Assembly: GCA_963837655.1 (NCBI GenBank)
Contig: CAWIOK010000017.1
Location: 62,001-126,000 of the forward strand
Length of the DNA stretch: 64,000 nucleotides
Source of the DNA: CAVVSD01 sp963837655
GTDB lineage: Bacteria > Actinomycetota > Thermoleophilia > Solirubrobacterales > Solirubrobacteraceae
Direction of reading: 5' to 3'
Under the pieces are notes generated by a model, which saw only the letters and a program-made list of their open reading frames with translations, did not search any database and had not been told where the DNA came from. Both the position numbers and the translations under genes were made by a program. Below, one piece after another: positions 42,540-53,502 of the stretch. Every line of letters begins with the position of its first letter. Positions within the stretch are counted from its first letter, which is position 1.

Positions 42540-44302
42540 GCATGCTGGAGACGGACGTCCTCGTCGTCGGCAGCGGTCCCGCGGGTGGCGCCAGCGGGCT
42601 GTTCCTGAGCACGCTGGGCGTCGACAACGTCGTCATCACGAAGTACCGCTGGACCGCGAACACGCCGCGCGCGCACATCACCAACCAGCGGACCATGGAG
42701 ATCCTCCGCGACGCCGGCGTCGAGGGCGACGTGCTGGAGAAGGGCGTCCCGCAGCAGCTCATGGGGCAGACGTCGTTCTGCACGAGCCTGGCCGGCGAGG
42801 AGCTGGCCCGGCTGCACACGTGGGGCACCCACCCCGAGCGCCTCGCGGACTACACGCTGGCCAGCCCGTCGACGCCCTGTGACATCCCGCAGACGTACAT
42901 GGAGCCGATCCTGATCGGCCACGCCGCCGAGCGCGGCTCGCGGGTGCGCTTCGACACGGAGTACCTCTCGCACGTGCAGGACGACGACGGCGTCACCACG
43001 ACCGTGCGCGACCGGCGGACGGGCACCGAGTACACGATCCGCTCGAAGTACCTGATCGGTGCCGACGGCGGGCGCTCGCAGATCGCGCAGGACATCGGGC
43101 TGCCCTCCGAGGGCGTGATGGACTGGGCGGGCTCGATGAACATCGTGCTCGAAGCCGACCTGACGCACCTCGTCGAGCACCGCCCGAGCGTCCTGTACTG
43201 GGTGCTGCAGCCCGGTTCCAACGTCGGCGGCATCGGCCTCGGCCTCGTCCGCATGGTGCGACCCTGGAACGAGTGGCTCATCGTCTGGGGCTACGACATC
43301 AACGAGCCTCCGCCGGTCGTCGACGATGCCGCGGCGATCGAGATCGCGCGCAACCTCATCGGCGACCCCGACGTCCCCATCAAGATCAAGTCGACGTCGG
43401 TCTGGGGCAACAACAAGTGGTACGCCACGGAGTACACGCGCGGTCGCGTCTACTGCATGGGCGACGCCTGTCACCGCCATCCGCCGAGCAACGGGCTTGG
43501 CTCCAACACGTCGATCCAGGACGCGTACAACCTCGCCTGGAAGCTGTCGCTCGTGCTGCAGGGCAAGGCCGCGCCGAGCCTGCTGGACAGCTACCAGGAC
43601 GAGCGCGCGCCGATCGGCAAGCAGATCGTGCTGCGGGCGAACAAGAGCATCGAGGAGTTCGGTCCGATCTTCGACGCCCTGGGGCTGCTCGACACGAGCG
43701 ACCCCGACGTCATGAAGGCGCACATGGAGGCGCGCAAGGAGGACACGCCGGAGGCGGCCGAGCAGCGGCGCAAGCTGCGCGAGGCGATCGAGCTCAAGAA
43801 CTACGAGTTCAACGCCCACGGCGTGGAGATGAACCATCGCTACCGCTCCTCCGCGGTGGTGCCGGACGGGACGCCGGAGCCCGAGTTCACCCGCGACGCC
43901 GAGCTCTACTACCACCCGACGACGTGGCCGGGCGCGCGCCTGCCGCACGTGTGGCTGGAGCACGAGGGTCGCAAGGTCTCCAACCACGACCTGGCGGGCA
44001 AGGGGCGCTTCGCGCTCTTCACCGGCATCGGCGGCGACCCCTGGGTCGAGGCGGCCGAGGCGGTCACCGCGAGCACCGGCGTGGAGATCGCGGCCTACGT
44101 CATCGGCCCCGGTCGCGACGTGCTCGACACCTTCGACGACTGGGCCCGCGCCCGGGAGGTCGAGGAGGCCGGCGCGGTCCTGGTGCGACCCGACGGGATG
44201 GTGGCGTGGCGCAGCAGCGCGCTCGCGGACGATCCGACAGCCGCGCTGGGCGCCGCCATGGGGCAGCTCCTGGGCGTCGCCGCGGAGGTCGCCGCCTCCT
44301 AG
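42536..44302 (+). CDS. FAD-dependent phenol/resorcinol-type monooxygenase (TfdB/PheA-like)
   Basis: 588 residues from GTG 42536, overlapping the dioxygenase stop (GTGA), with GGAGG 10 bases upstream. The three flavin hydroxylase motifs are present: VVGSGPAGGASGLFLS, YLIGADGGRSQIAQDIGL and GRVYCMGDACHRHPPSNGLG. The C-terminal thioredoxin-like domain (about 430-588) is typical of phenol hydroxylases. With the dioxygenase, a likely reaction is resorcinol to hydroxyquinol using NAD(P)H and oxygen. A chlorinated phenol is also possible. Confidence 0.87.
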   Translation: MSMLETDVLVVGSGPAGGASGLFLSTLGVDNVVITKYRWTANTPRAHITNQRTMEILRDAGVEGDVLEKGVPQQLMGQTSFCTSLAGEELARLHTWGTHPERLADYTLASPSTPCDIPQTYMEPILIGHAAERGSRVRFDTEYLSHVQDDDGVTTTVRDRRTGTEYTIRSKYLIGADGGRSQIAQDIGLPSEGVMDWAGSMNIVLEADLTHLVEHRPSVLYWVLQPGSNVGGIGLGLVRMVRPWNEWLIVWGYDINEPPPVVDDAAAIEIARNLIGDPDVPIKIKSTSVWGNNKWYATEYTRGRVYCMGDACHRHPPSNGLGSNTSIQDAYNLAWKLSLVLQGKAAPSLLDSYQDERAPIGKQIVLRANKSIEEFGPIFDALGLLDTSDPDVMKAHMEARKEDTPEAAEQRRKLREAIELKNYEFNAHGVEMNHRYRSSAVVPDGTPEPEFTRDAELYYHPTTWPGARLPHVWLEHEGRKVSNHDLAGKGRFALFTGIGGDPWVEAAEAVTASTGVEIAAYVIGPGRDVLDTFDDWARAREVEEAGAVLVRPDGMVAWRSSALADDPTAALGAAMGQLLGVAAEVAAS

Positions 44303-44335
44303 TCTGCAGGAGGTTCACCACAGGAGGGGGCGACG

Positions 44336-46015
44336 ATGGGCTCGGACGGGATCGCGGTTCGGGAGTCGGCACGACCGGCGGCGGCGGGCGCCGTCGACGT
44401 GCGAGCGGACGTCGTCGTCGTGGGCGGCGGCGGGGGCGGCCTGCCGACCGCGCTGTTCAGCCGCTGGCTGGGCGACGAGGTCGTCCTGCTGGAGAAGGCA
44501 CAGGGGCTGGGAGGCACCGCCCTGAAGGCGGCGTTCTGGTACTGGGTGCCGCACAACGAGCCCATGACCGCCCTCGGGATCGAGGATCCTGAGGAGGACT
44601 TCCTGCGCTACTGCGCGCGGCTCTCGCGCCCAGAGTCCTACGACCCCGACAGCCCGACGCTGGGACTGAGCGCGTGGGAGCTGGCCCAGATCCGGGCCAT
44701 CTACGAGAGCGCGTCACCGGCCGCCGAGCTGCTCGCCGAGCGCGGGGCGCTGCCCTACCGCCACTGCGACGCGGTCCCCGACTACTGGGCAGAGCTGCCG
44801 GAGGACAAGGCGCCCACTGGCCGGGTGCTCGTCCCCGTCGACGCGCGCGAGTCGATGTCCGACGGTGGCTTGAACGCGATCCGGACGCTGAGCGCGGCCG
44901 CCGAGCGCGACGGCGTCGACATCCGGACCGGCCACCGCGTCCAGCGCGTCATCTCCGACGGGGACGCCATCGTAGGCGTGGAGGCCACGACGGCCGACGG
45001 CACGACGGTGCGCGTGGGCGCCCGCAAGGCGGTCGTGTTCGCCTCCGGCGGCTTCACCCACGACCCGGAGCTGCGCGCGAACTTCCTGTCCGCGCCGGTC
45101 TACGGCGGTTGTGCCGCGATCACCAACGAGGGCGACCTCGTCCGCATCGCCGGCCCGCTCGGCGCCCAGCTGCGCAACATGAACAACGCGTGGATGTGCC
45201 CGATCCCGCTCGAGAAGGCGCTGGCGCGCGACCCGGAGCTCGTGGGCATGTTCTCCGTCGCGGGCGACTCGATGCTGTTCGTGGACAAGACCGGCCACCG
45301 CGTCGTCAACGAGAAGCTCCCGTACAACGAGCTCGCACAGGCGTTCTTCCGCTGGGACCCGCTGGCCGGGGAGTACCCGCACCTCGTCCTCGTCCAGGTG
45401 TGGGACGAGCGCAGCCAGCGCCACAGCGCCAGCGACGAGTACGGGCGCCTCATCGTCGGCGAGACCGGCGCGAGCGACGCCCACGTCATCCGCGGGGAGA
45501 CGCTGGAGGAGCTCGCCGTCGGCATCCGCGCGCGTTTCGAGCGCGTGGCCTACGCGACTGGGGGCGCTGCGCCGGCGGATGACTTCCTCGCCAACCTGCA
45601 GGCCACCATCGGCCGCTTCAACGACCTCGCGACCGACGGGGTCGACGAGGACTTCGGCCGCGGCGAACGGGCGGTGCAGCAGCTCTTCAACGGGGACGTG
45701 AAGGAGGAGCCCGGCCGCGCGAACCCGACGATGTGGCCGATCGCGGGGGAGGGGCCCTACTACGCGGCCCTCGTGACGGGTGGCACGCTGGACACCAAGG
45801 GCGGGCCCAAGACGACGCCGGACGGCCAGGTCGTCGACGACCTCGACCGCCCGATCCCGGGCCTGTACGGGGTCGGCAACTGCGTCGCCTCGCCGTCCGC
45901 CCGCGCCTACTGGGCGGGAGGCGGCACACTGGGACCGATCATCGCCTACGCCTATCGAGCCGCGCGCGCCGCGCACGCCGAGCCCGCCAGGACCGCGTCG
46001 CTGGTCGGCGCATAG
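44336..46015 (+). CDS. FAD-dependent dehydrogenase (3-ketosteroid dehydrogenase/fumarate reductase flavoprotein family)
   Basis: 559 residues. FAD binding by VVVVGGGGGGLPTALFSRWL and EKAQGLGGTALKAAFWYWVP; KAVVFASGGFTHDPELRANF in the middle; C-terminal PIPGLYGVGNCVASPSARAYWAGGG closes the FAD site. The family includes KstD, fumarate and urocanate reductases; none of the surrounding genes is steroid-related. In this cluster it could oxidise a cyclic ketone to the phenol fed to the hydroxylase (inference). A GGAGG-containing sequence precedes the ATG. Confidence 0.8.
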   Translation: MGSDGIAVRESARPAAAGAVDVRADVVVVGGGGGGLPTALFSRWLGDEVVLLEKAQGLGGTALKAAFWYWVPHNEPMTALGIEDPEEDFLRYCARLSRPESYDPDSPTLGLSAWELAQIRAIYESASPAAELLAERGALPYRHCDAVPDYWAELPEDKAPTGRVLVPVDARESMSDGGLNAIRTLSAAAERDGVDIRTGHRVQRVISDGDAIVGVEATTADGTTVRVGARKAVVFASGGFTHDPELRANFLSAPVYGGCAAITNEGDLVRIAGPLGAQLRNMNNAWMCPIPLEKALARDPELVGMFSVAGDSMLFVDKTGHRVVNEKLPYNELAQAFFRWDPLAGEYPHLVLVQVWDERSQRHSASDEYGRLIVGETGASDAHVIRGETLEELAVGIRARFERVAYATGGAAPADDFLANLQATIGRFNDLATDGVDEDFGRGERAVQQLFNGDVKEEPGRANPTMWPIAGEGPYYAALVTGGTLDTKGGPKTTPDGQVVDDLDRPIPGLYGVGNCVASPSARAYWAGGGTLGPIIAYAYRAARAAHAEPARTASLVGA

Positions 46016-46030
46016 CAAGAGGAGACACCT

Positions 46031-46509
46031 GTGGCACTCACCACGCAGACCATGACCGACGAGCAGCGCAAGTCCGTCGCGCTCGAGTACCTCAAGGCGT
46101 TCGACAACGGCGGCATCACGTCCACCGGCGCGAGCATCCTCGAGCTGTTCGCCACCGACGCGCAGGTCTACTTCCCCAAGTGGGGGATCGCGAACGGGCG
46201 TGAGGAGATCGGGGAGATGTTCGGCGCGGTCGGCTCGAACCTGGTCTCGATCCGCCACGACTACGCGAACTTCAACTGGATCTTCAGCGGCAGCGACACG
46301 ATCGTCGCCGAGGGGACCTCCTACGGCGAGCACAAGGACGGCCCGTGGCGGGCCGACGTGCCGTCCTGGGGCGCGGGCCGGTGGTGCGACGTCTTCGAGA
46401 TCCGCGACTTCCAGATCCAGCGCTGCTTCATCTACCTCGATCCCGACTACGCGGGCAAGGACGCAGACCGCTACCCGTGGATCGCTGAGCGGGAGGCAGC
46501 AGCACCCGC

Positions 46510-46513
<4 letters not shown>
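46031..46513 (+). CDS. NTF2/SnoaL-like protein
   Basis: 160 residues from GTG 46031, with GAGGAG 6 bases upstream. A cone-shaped alpha+beta fold is indicated by SVALEYLKAFDNGGITSTGA, LELFATDAQVYFPKWGIANG, WIFSGSDTIVAEGTSYGEH and WCDVFEIRDFQIQRCFIYLD. Members are isomerases, dehydratases, hydroxylase-like enzymes or binding proteins. Same operon as the flavoprotein; role in the pathway unknown. Confidence 0.75.
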
Positions 46514-47529
<1,016 letters not shown>

Positions 47530-49552
47530 CGCACCGCGGTGAACGCGGCCACGACCCGAGGATCGAACTGGGTTCCCGAGCAGCGGGCGAGCTCGTGCTC
47601 CGCCAGCGTCACCGACACGGCGGCGCGGTAGGCGCGTGAGGTCGTCATCGCCTCCCACGAGTCGCACACCGCGACGATGCGCGAGCCGAGCGGGATGTCC
47701 TCGCCGGCAAGCCCGTCGGGGTAGCCGCCGCCGTCCCAGCGCTCGTGGCTGGAGCGCACGATGCTCGCGACCGTTGCCAGCTCCGGCGCCGCGCCGATGA
47801 TGCGCTCGCCGATGAGGGTGTGCTGGTGCATGTACCGCCACTCGTCGGCGGTCAGCTCCCGCGGGGCGTGCAGGATGGCGTCGGGGATCGCGATCTTGCC
47901 GATGTCGTGCAGCGCCGCGGCGCGCCGGACGTGGGAGAGCTCGTCGGGGCCGAGCTGCAGCTGCCGCGCGACGAGCTCGGCGAGCTGTGCGACACCGACG
48001 ACGTGCTCGTGCAGCTCGCCGTCGTGCTCGCCGACGACGCCCATGAGGACGCGGTGGATGCTCTCGGCCGTGCTCGTGCGGCCGTGGCGCTTGTTCTCGT
48101 AGAGGCGCTGGTCGGCGATCCGCAGCGCCTCGACGGCGTCGCGGTTGTCGCGGTCCAGCCCGACCATCCCGTACGAGCAGCCGACGTGGAAGCTCCCGCC
48201 GTGCTCGGTGAGTGCGTCGGCGGCCGCCATCACGAGCATCCCGTCGCCGTCGCCGGACGGGGCCAGGACGCAGAACTCGTCGCCGCCCATCCGGTAGGCG
48301 CGCCCCGAGCCGCCGAGCACGGCGGTGAGGTTGCGCCCGAGCCGTGCGAGGAGGCTGTCGCCTGCGGGGTGGCCGAAGGCGTCGTTGTAGGACTTGAAGC
48401 CGTCCAGATCGAACAGCGCGAGCACGTAGCCGCCGCCCGCCTCGAGCTCCTCGCCGACCCGCTCGAGGTCCTCGGCGAGCGCGCGGCGGTTGCCCAGGCC
48501 CGTCAGCGCGTCGGTCGTCGCCTCGCACTCGCTCGTGCGCAGCATGTTCAGGTTCTCGCGGAAGGTCAGGCCGAAGCGCAGGACGATGACGCCGAGCGAC
48601 GCCGACGCCAGCCAGACCGCGAGGGGGTTCTGACGCGCGTAGTGGTCGTAGACCAGCAGGCCGATCGACAGCAGGGCGGCGCCGGCCGGCAGCGCCAGCA
48701 TCCTGGCACCGCGCAGGCGGCGGGCGTCCAGGCTGCGGCGAGGCTGCCAGGCGGCGAAGGACAGGACCGTGAACGCGATCGGCCAGCCCGCGTCGAGGAG
48801 CGTGTACTCCCGGTAGCCGCCGACCGCGACCTCGTAGAGGTAGGTCCCGTCGGAGATCGCGAAGACGGCGAATCCCACGGCGACGAGCCACCAGGTCCGC
48901 CCGCCACGGCTGCCGGCGACCGTGATGATCCCGGCCACGAACGCGAGGAGGGCCAGGTCGCCCAGCGGGTAGGCGAGGTTCGTGGCGACCGCCGCGGGCG
49001 GGCCGTCGGTGCGGGCCACGACCCCCAGGACGAGCGCCGAGCCCAGGGCAGCCACCGCGAGCGCGCAGATGAGGCCGTCGAGCCACAGTCCTGAGGAGAT
49101 GCGCCCGGCGCGGGCACGGAGCAGGAGGACCAGCGCGACGAAGGAGGCCGGGTAGATCGAGATGTAGCCCGCGTCCGACCAGGACGGGAACGGCGGGAAG
49201 GCGACGTGCGCCAGCGAGGACGTCCAGTAGATGTCGGCCGCGAAGTAGCCGAGCAGTCCCACCGTCAAGGCGGCCCAGGCGGCGCGCTCGGTCCCCGAGG
49301 TCGTGCCCGCCCGCAGCGCGCAGCTGGCGATCCCGAGCACCTCGACCGCGTAGTACGCGTTGTCCCAGACCCCGGCGAGCACCGGGGGCACGTACCCGAG
49401 GTTGCGCGCGACGACGGCTCCCAGCGCGACGAGCGTCGCGGTCAGGAGGACGCGCGCGAGCTTGGGCGTGCCGGGTGCGTACACCCTCCTGGGATCGACG
49501 TCCTACGGCCGTGCTTGAGCCGTTCTGGACGGGTCGCGGTCATGATCTGCGC

Positions 49553-49969
49553 GTGACCGCAAGGGCCGACATGCCGCACCACCTCGCGATTCCGACGCGG
49601 TGGGCCGACAACGACATCTATGGCCACGTCAACAACGTGGAGTTCTACGCGTTCTTCGACACCGTCATCAACGCGTACCTCATCGACCCCGGCGGCCTGG
49701 ACATCCACGGTGGTGACGTCATCGGGCTGTGCGTGGAATCCCACTGCCGCTTCGACCGCGCGCTCGTGTTCCCGGAGATCGTCGACGCCGGGATGCGGGT
49801 CGCCCATCTCGGGCGCTCGAGCGTCCGCTACGAGCTCGCGCTGTTCGGCCCCGGCGCCGAGGATCCGGCCGCCGAGGGCTGGTTCGTGCACGTGTTCGTC
49901 GATCGGGCGCAGCGCAGGCCGGCGCCGATCCCCGAATCCTTGCGCGGCGCCCTGCAGCGGCTGATGTGA
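49553..49969 (+). CDS. Acyl-CoA thioesterase (4HBT hot-dog fold)
   Basis: 138 residues from GTG 49553 (ATG 49571 is possible). The 4HBT motif RWADNDIYGHVNNVEFYAFF contains the catalytic Asp, and SHCRFDRALVFPEIV and LGRSSVRYELALF complete the fold. It hydrolyses an acyl-CoA; natural substrate unknown. Divergent from the GGDEF/HD-GYP gene. Confidence 0.85.
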   Translation: MTARADMPHHLAIPTRWADNDIYGHVNNVEFYAFFDTVINAYLIDPGGLDIHGGDVIGLCVESHCRFDRALVFPEIVDAGMRVAHLGRSSVRYELALFGPGAEDPAAEGWFVHVFVDRAQRRPAPIPESLRGALQRLM

Positions 49970-50075
49970 GAGGTGCGAGTTCTCGCACGGGTATCGCGCG
50001 AGGATCGCCCATGTGTCCAGGGCCGCCGGGAGCGAGCATTCCGGTCCGAATGCAAGGACGACCTGGAGGTCACCG

Positions 50076-50261
50076 ATGACCATCGCTCAGGAGCGTCGTG
50101 TCGCCGAGCTGCGTCACGCTGTCGCCGAATCCATCACCTGCCCGCCGGACCCCGATGACGGGACCATCCTCGTGCTGGCCGAGGCCGAGCGCGGCCTGCG
50201 TCTGCTCCAGGTGGACCGCGAGGGGCGCATCATCAACATCACGCCCTCGCGCGAGGACTAG
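50076..50261 (+). CDS. Small hypothetical protein
   Basis: 61 residues from ATG 50076 with GGAGGT 6 bases upstream, a strong ribosome site that argues for a real gene. An N-terminal helix (ERRVAELRHAVAES) is followed by strands (TILVLAEAERGLRLLQVD, GRIINITPSRED). No known family. It converges, with 4 bases overlap, with the sigma factor gene. Confidence 0.6.
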   Translation: MTIAQERRVAELRHAVAESITCPPDPDDGTILVLAEAERGLRLLQVDREGRIINITPSRED

Positions 50262-51430
50262 CGACCAGCGCCGTCGATCTGCCTCTGGAGGAAGCGCCGC
50301 TCGGGCTCGGATTCCGTGAGCTCGAGCGCACGCAGGTACGCGGCGCGCGCCTCCTCCGTCCTGCCGAGCCGGCCGAGGAGCTCTGCCCGCGTGGAGTGCA
50401 GGTAGCGGTAGGCGTCGAGGTCCAGGCCGTCCACGATCGCCAGCGCCTCCTCCGGCGCGCCCGCCTCGGCGATGGACACCGCGCGGTTCAGCTCGACCAC
50501 CGGCGAGCCCGTCACGCGCACGAGCTCGCCGTACAGCTGCGCCACCTCGTCCCAGTCGATCTGCGGCTCGGCCTGCACGGACGCGATCGCAGCCTGCAGG
50601 ACATAAGCGCCGCGCCCGCGCAACGCGATGGCGCGGTCGAGCACCGCCCTGCCCTCCGCGAGCTGGGCGTCGTCCCACCGTGCGCGGTCCTGATCCGCGA
50701 GCAGGACCAGCTCGCCCCGGACGATCCGGGCGGGTCTGCGTGCGTCGTGGCAGAGCATGAGCGCGAGGAGACCGTGCGCCTCGGGCTCGTCGGGCATGAG
50801 CGCGACCAGGACCCGACCCAGCCGGATCGCCTCTTCGGCGAGCTCGGCCTGCTCGCCCGGATCCGAGTAGCCCTCGTTGAACACGAGGTAGACGACCGCC
50901 AGCACCGCGGCCAGGCGGTCCGGGAGCAGGTGTGCGGGCGGGACGGCAAACGGGATGCCGGCGTCACGGACCTTGGCCTTCGCCCGCGACAGGCGTCGCT
51001 TCATCGTCTCCGGCGTGACCAGGAGCGCGCGGGCGATCTCCTCCGTGGTCAGGCCCCCGAGCGCCCGGAGCGTCAGCGCCACCTGCGCCTCCAAGGCAAG
51101 CGCCGGGTGGCAGCACGCGAAGAGCAGCTCCAGGCGCTCGTCCTCGATGGCGGTGTCGTGCACGTCGTCCTCCACGGGCTCGGGGACGTCCAGCAGCCGG
51201 AGCTTCGCCGCGAGCGTGCGCTCGCGGCGGATGCGGTCGATCGCACTGTTGCGGGCCGTGGTCACCAGCCATGCGCCCGGGTTCTCCGGCGCGCCCGTGC
51301 GCGGCCAGCGCTCGGCGGCGACCGCGAACGCCTCCTGCGCGGCCTCCTCGGCGAGGTCGAGGTCGCCGAGCGCACGCGCGAGGGTCGCAACGACGCGGCC
51401 CCACTCATCGCGGAAGACGCGCTCGATCAG
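50258..51430 (-). CDS. ECF sigma factor with C-terminal TPR-like extension (ECF42 type)
   Basis: About 390 residues. Sigma region 2 (AEEAAQEAFAVAAERWPRTG; NSAIDRIRRERTLA) and region 4 (LTTEEIARALLVTPETMKRR) are followed by a 200-residue extension with LLPDRLAAVLAVVYLVFNEGYS and TPR-like helices, typical of ECF42. These sigma factors are usually encoded beside DGPF proteins and lack an anti-sigma. No standard start fits: CTG 51430 overlaps the DGPF stop as CTGA and gives a sensible N-terminus (LIERVFRDEWG). Confidence 0.85.
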   Translation of the reverse strand: MIERVFRDEWGRVVATLARALGDLDLAEEAAQEAFAVAAERWPRTGAPENPGAWLVTTARNSAIDRIRRERTLAAKLRLLDVPEPVEDDVHDTAIEDERLELLFACCHPALALEAQVALTLRALGGLTTEEIARALLVTPETMKRRLSRAKAKVRDAGIPFAVPPAHLLPDRLAAVLAVVYLVFNEGYSDPGEQAELAEEAIRLGRVLVALMPDEPEAHGLLALMLCHDARRPARIVRGELVLLADQDRARWDDAQLAEGRAVLDRAIALRGRGAYVLQAAIASVQAEPQIDWDEVAQLYGELVRVTGSPVVELNRAVSIAEAGAPEEALAIVDGLDLDAYRYLHSTRAELLGRLGRTEEARAAYLRALELTESEPERRFLQRQIDGAGR

Positions 51431-51771
51431 CGTGCGTACTCCACGAGCGCGCGGATCTCCACGGAGCCTCCCATCCGGGTGGCGGGGATGCGCTCGGCGA
51501 TCTCGATCGCCGCGTCGAGGTCGGGCGCGTCGAGCAGGAACCACCCGCCGAAGATCTCCTTCGTCTCCGCAAACGGGCCGTCGGTCAGGAGCGTGCGGCC
51601 GTCGTCGACCCGCACCGTGGTGGCGGTGGCGGCGGGCTGCAGCCGCCCGCCGTCGACGACGCGCGGGTCGTCGCGGATCGCGAAGTACTCGGCGGTGAGC
51701 GCCTGGCGCTCCTCCGGCCCGAGCTCGTCGTAGGTGCCAGGCAGCTCGTTGATCAACAGTGCGTAGCGCAT
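51427..51771 (-). CDS. YCII/DGPF-domain protein, partner of the ECF42 sigma factor
   Basis: 114 residues from ATG 51771, with GGAGG about 8 bases upstream. MRYALLINELPGTYDELGPE and the family hallmark LLTDGPFAETKEIFGGWFLL are present. DGPF proteins accompany ECF42 sigma factors and are probably their main targets or modulators. Translational coupling to the sigma gene through the CTGA overlap. Confidence 0.9.
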   Translation of the reverse strand: MRYALLINELPGTYDELGPEERQALTAEYFAIRDDPRVVDGGRLQPAATATTVRVDDGRTLLTDGPFAETKEIFGGWFLLDAPDLDAAIEIAERIPATRMGGSVEIRALVEYAR

Positions 51772-51873
51772 GTGCTTCGCCTCCTCGGCTCAGGGTGCAT
51801 CATCGCCACGACGACGAACGGGGATGACGGGAGGGGACAGCATGGGGGACGGGGCTCCGCAAGAATGCCGCGC

Positions 51874-53124
51874 ATGAGCACCTCCGCCGATCACGCGCTC
51901 CGGGTCGACGCCGATCCGGCCGAGATGGGTCTGGACCCGGCGCGCCTCGAGCGCCTCGAGCAGCACTTCCGCCGCTACGTCGACGACGGGCGGCTGCCGG
52001 GATGGCTCATCGCCGTGATGCGCCACGGCCGGCTCGTCTACCTGCAGACCGCCGGGCGTCGCGACATCGAGGCGGACCTGCCGGTCGAGGCCGACACGCT
52101 CTGGCGCATCTACTCGATGACGAAGCCCGTCACCTCCGTCGCGGCGATGATGCTGTGGGAGGAGGGGGCGTTCGAGCTCAAGGACCCGGTCTCGCGCTTC
52201 ATCCCGGCGTTCGCCGACGCACGCGTGTGGACCGGCGGCAGCGCGCTGAAGCCCGTCACGGTCCCGCAGACCGAGCCGATGCGCATCTGGCACCTGCTCA
52301 CGCACACGGCGGGTCTGACCTACGGCTTCCACCACTCGCACAGTGTCGACCGCCTCTACCGTGAGGCCGGCTTCGAGTGGTCGTCGCCTGCCGGGCTGGA
52401 CCTGGCGGGCGTCTGCGACAGGTGGGCAGGCCTCCCGTTGCTCTTCCAGCCCGGCAGCGAGTGGAACTACTCGGTCGCCACCGACGTGCTCGGGCGGGTC
52501 GTCGAGGTCGCGTCCGGGCAGTCGCTGGACGCGTTCTTCGCGGAGCGGATCCTCGAGCCGCTCGGCATGCACGACACGTCGTTCGCACTGCGCGACGGCG
52601 ACGCCGGCCGCCTCGCCGCGCTGTACTCGCCGGACCCGGCGACCGGCCGCGCGGCGCGCAACGAGGGGCTCGGCCAAGGTGCGCTCTCGCCGCCCGCGTT
52701 CCTCTCCGGTGGCGGCGGCCTGCTGTCCACCGCGCACGACTACCTGCGCTTCATGCGCATGCTTCTGGCGGGCGGCGAGCTCGACGGCGCCCGCCTCCTG
52801 GGCCCGCGCACGGTCGCTTACATGGGCCGCAACCACCTGCCCGGCGGCGCCGACCTCGAGGCGTTCGGCCGCCCTCTGTTCTCCGAGAGCCAGTTCGACG
52901 GCATCGGCTTCGGCCTGGGCTTCAGCGTCGTCCTCGACCCGGCGGCGGGCAAGGTGCCCAGCTCCGCCGGCGAGCTGGCCTGGGGCGGCGCGGCCAGCAC
53001 CGCCTTCTACCTCGATCCGGCGGAGGATCTCGGCGTGCTCTTCCTGACGCAGCTGCTGCCCTCCAGCACGCATCCGATCCGGCCGCAGCTGCGCCAGCTC
53101 GTGGCGCAGGCGCTCGTGGACTGA
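51874..53124 (+). CDS. Serine hydrolase, class C beta-lactamase/esterase family
   Basis: 416 residues from ATG 51874 (ATG 51865 is also possible). The SxxK nucleophile motif is in LWRIYSMTKPVTSVAAMML and the second Tyr motif in WNYSVATDVLG; LSPPAFLSGGGGLLSTAHDY is a conserved C-terminal block. No signal peptide, so probably a cytoplasmic esterase rather than an antibiotic-hydrolysing enzyme. Substrate unknown. Confidence 0.87.
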   Translation: MSTSADHALRVDADPAEMGLDPARLERLEQHFRRYVDDGRLPGWLIAVMRHGRLVYLQTAGRRDIEADLPVEADTLWRIYSMTKPVTSVAAMMLWEEGAFELKDPVSRFIPAFADARVWTGGSALKPVTVPQTEPMRIWHLLTHTAGLTYGFHHSHSVDRLYREAGFEWSSPAGLDLAGVCDRWAGLPLLFQPGSEWNYSVATDVLGRVVEVASGQSLDAFFAERILEPLGMHDTSFALRDGDAGRLAALYSPDPATGRAARNEGLGQGALSPPAFLSGGGGLLSTAHDYLRFMRMLLAGGELDGARLLGPRTVAYMGRNHLPGGADLEAFGRPLFSESQFDGIGFGLGFSVVLDPAAGKVPSSAGELAWGGAASTAFYLDPAEDLGVLFLTQLLPSSTHPIRPQLRQLVAQALVD

Positions 53125-53127
53125 CCG

Positions 53128-53493
53128 ATGCTCCACCACGCGACGCTCGAGGTCCCCAAGGACCGCTGGAACGACTGCATCGCCTTCTGGGGCCTGCTCG
53201 GCTTCGCGCCGATGCGGCCGCCCGCGTCGCTGCGCGGGCGCTTCACCTGGGTCTCGCGCGGCGGGACACAGATCCACCTCGCCGACGTCGAGACGCCCAT
53301 CGTGGCCGACGTCGGCCACATCGCCGTGCTCGTGCCCGACTACGCGGGATCGATCGCGGCGCTGCAGGAAGCTGGGTTCGAGGTCAACCCGGGCTCGAAC
53401 GCATGGGACGCCGAGCGCGTCTTCGTGCGCGACCCCGTGGGACACCTGATCGAGATCATGTCGGCGCCGCCCGTCGGCCCGTTCACCGACTGA
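53128..53493 (+). CDS. VOC-family (glyoxalase-like) protein
   Basis: 121 residues from ATG 53128, three bases after the serine hydrolase stop. Two beta-alpha-beta-beta-beta repeats: LHHATLEVPKDRWNDCIAFW with GTQIHLAD, and GHIAVLVPDYAGSIAALQEA with FVRDPVGHLIEIM. The His/Glu metal positions appear present. A single-domain VOC protein of unknown substrate. Confidence 0.85.
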   Translation: MLHHATLEVPKDRWNDCIAFWGLLGFAPMRPPASLRGRFTWVSRGGTQIHLADVETPIVADVGHIAVLVPDYAGSIAALQEAGFEVNPGSNAWDAERVFVRDPVGHLIEIMSAPPVGPFTD

Positions 53494-53502
53494 GGAGCCG
53501 CA

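Noticed and set aside
44336..46015. 3-ketosteroid delta-1 dehydrogenase
   Set aside because: The fold matches, but no steroid gene is nearby and the context is a phenol pathway; only the family name is justified.
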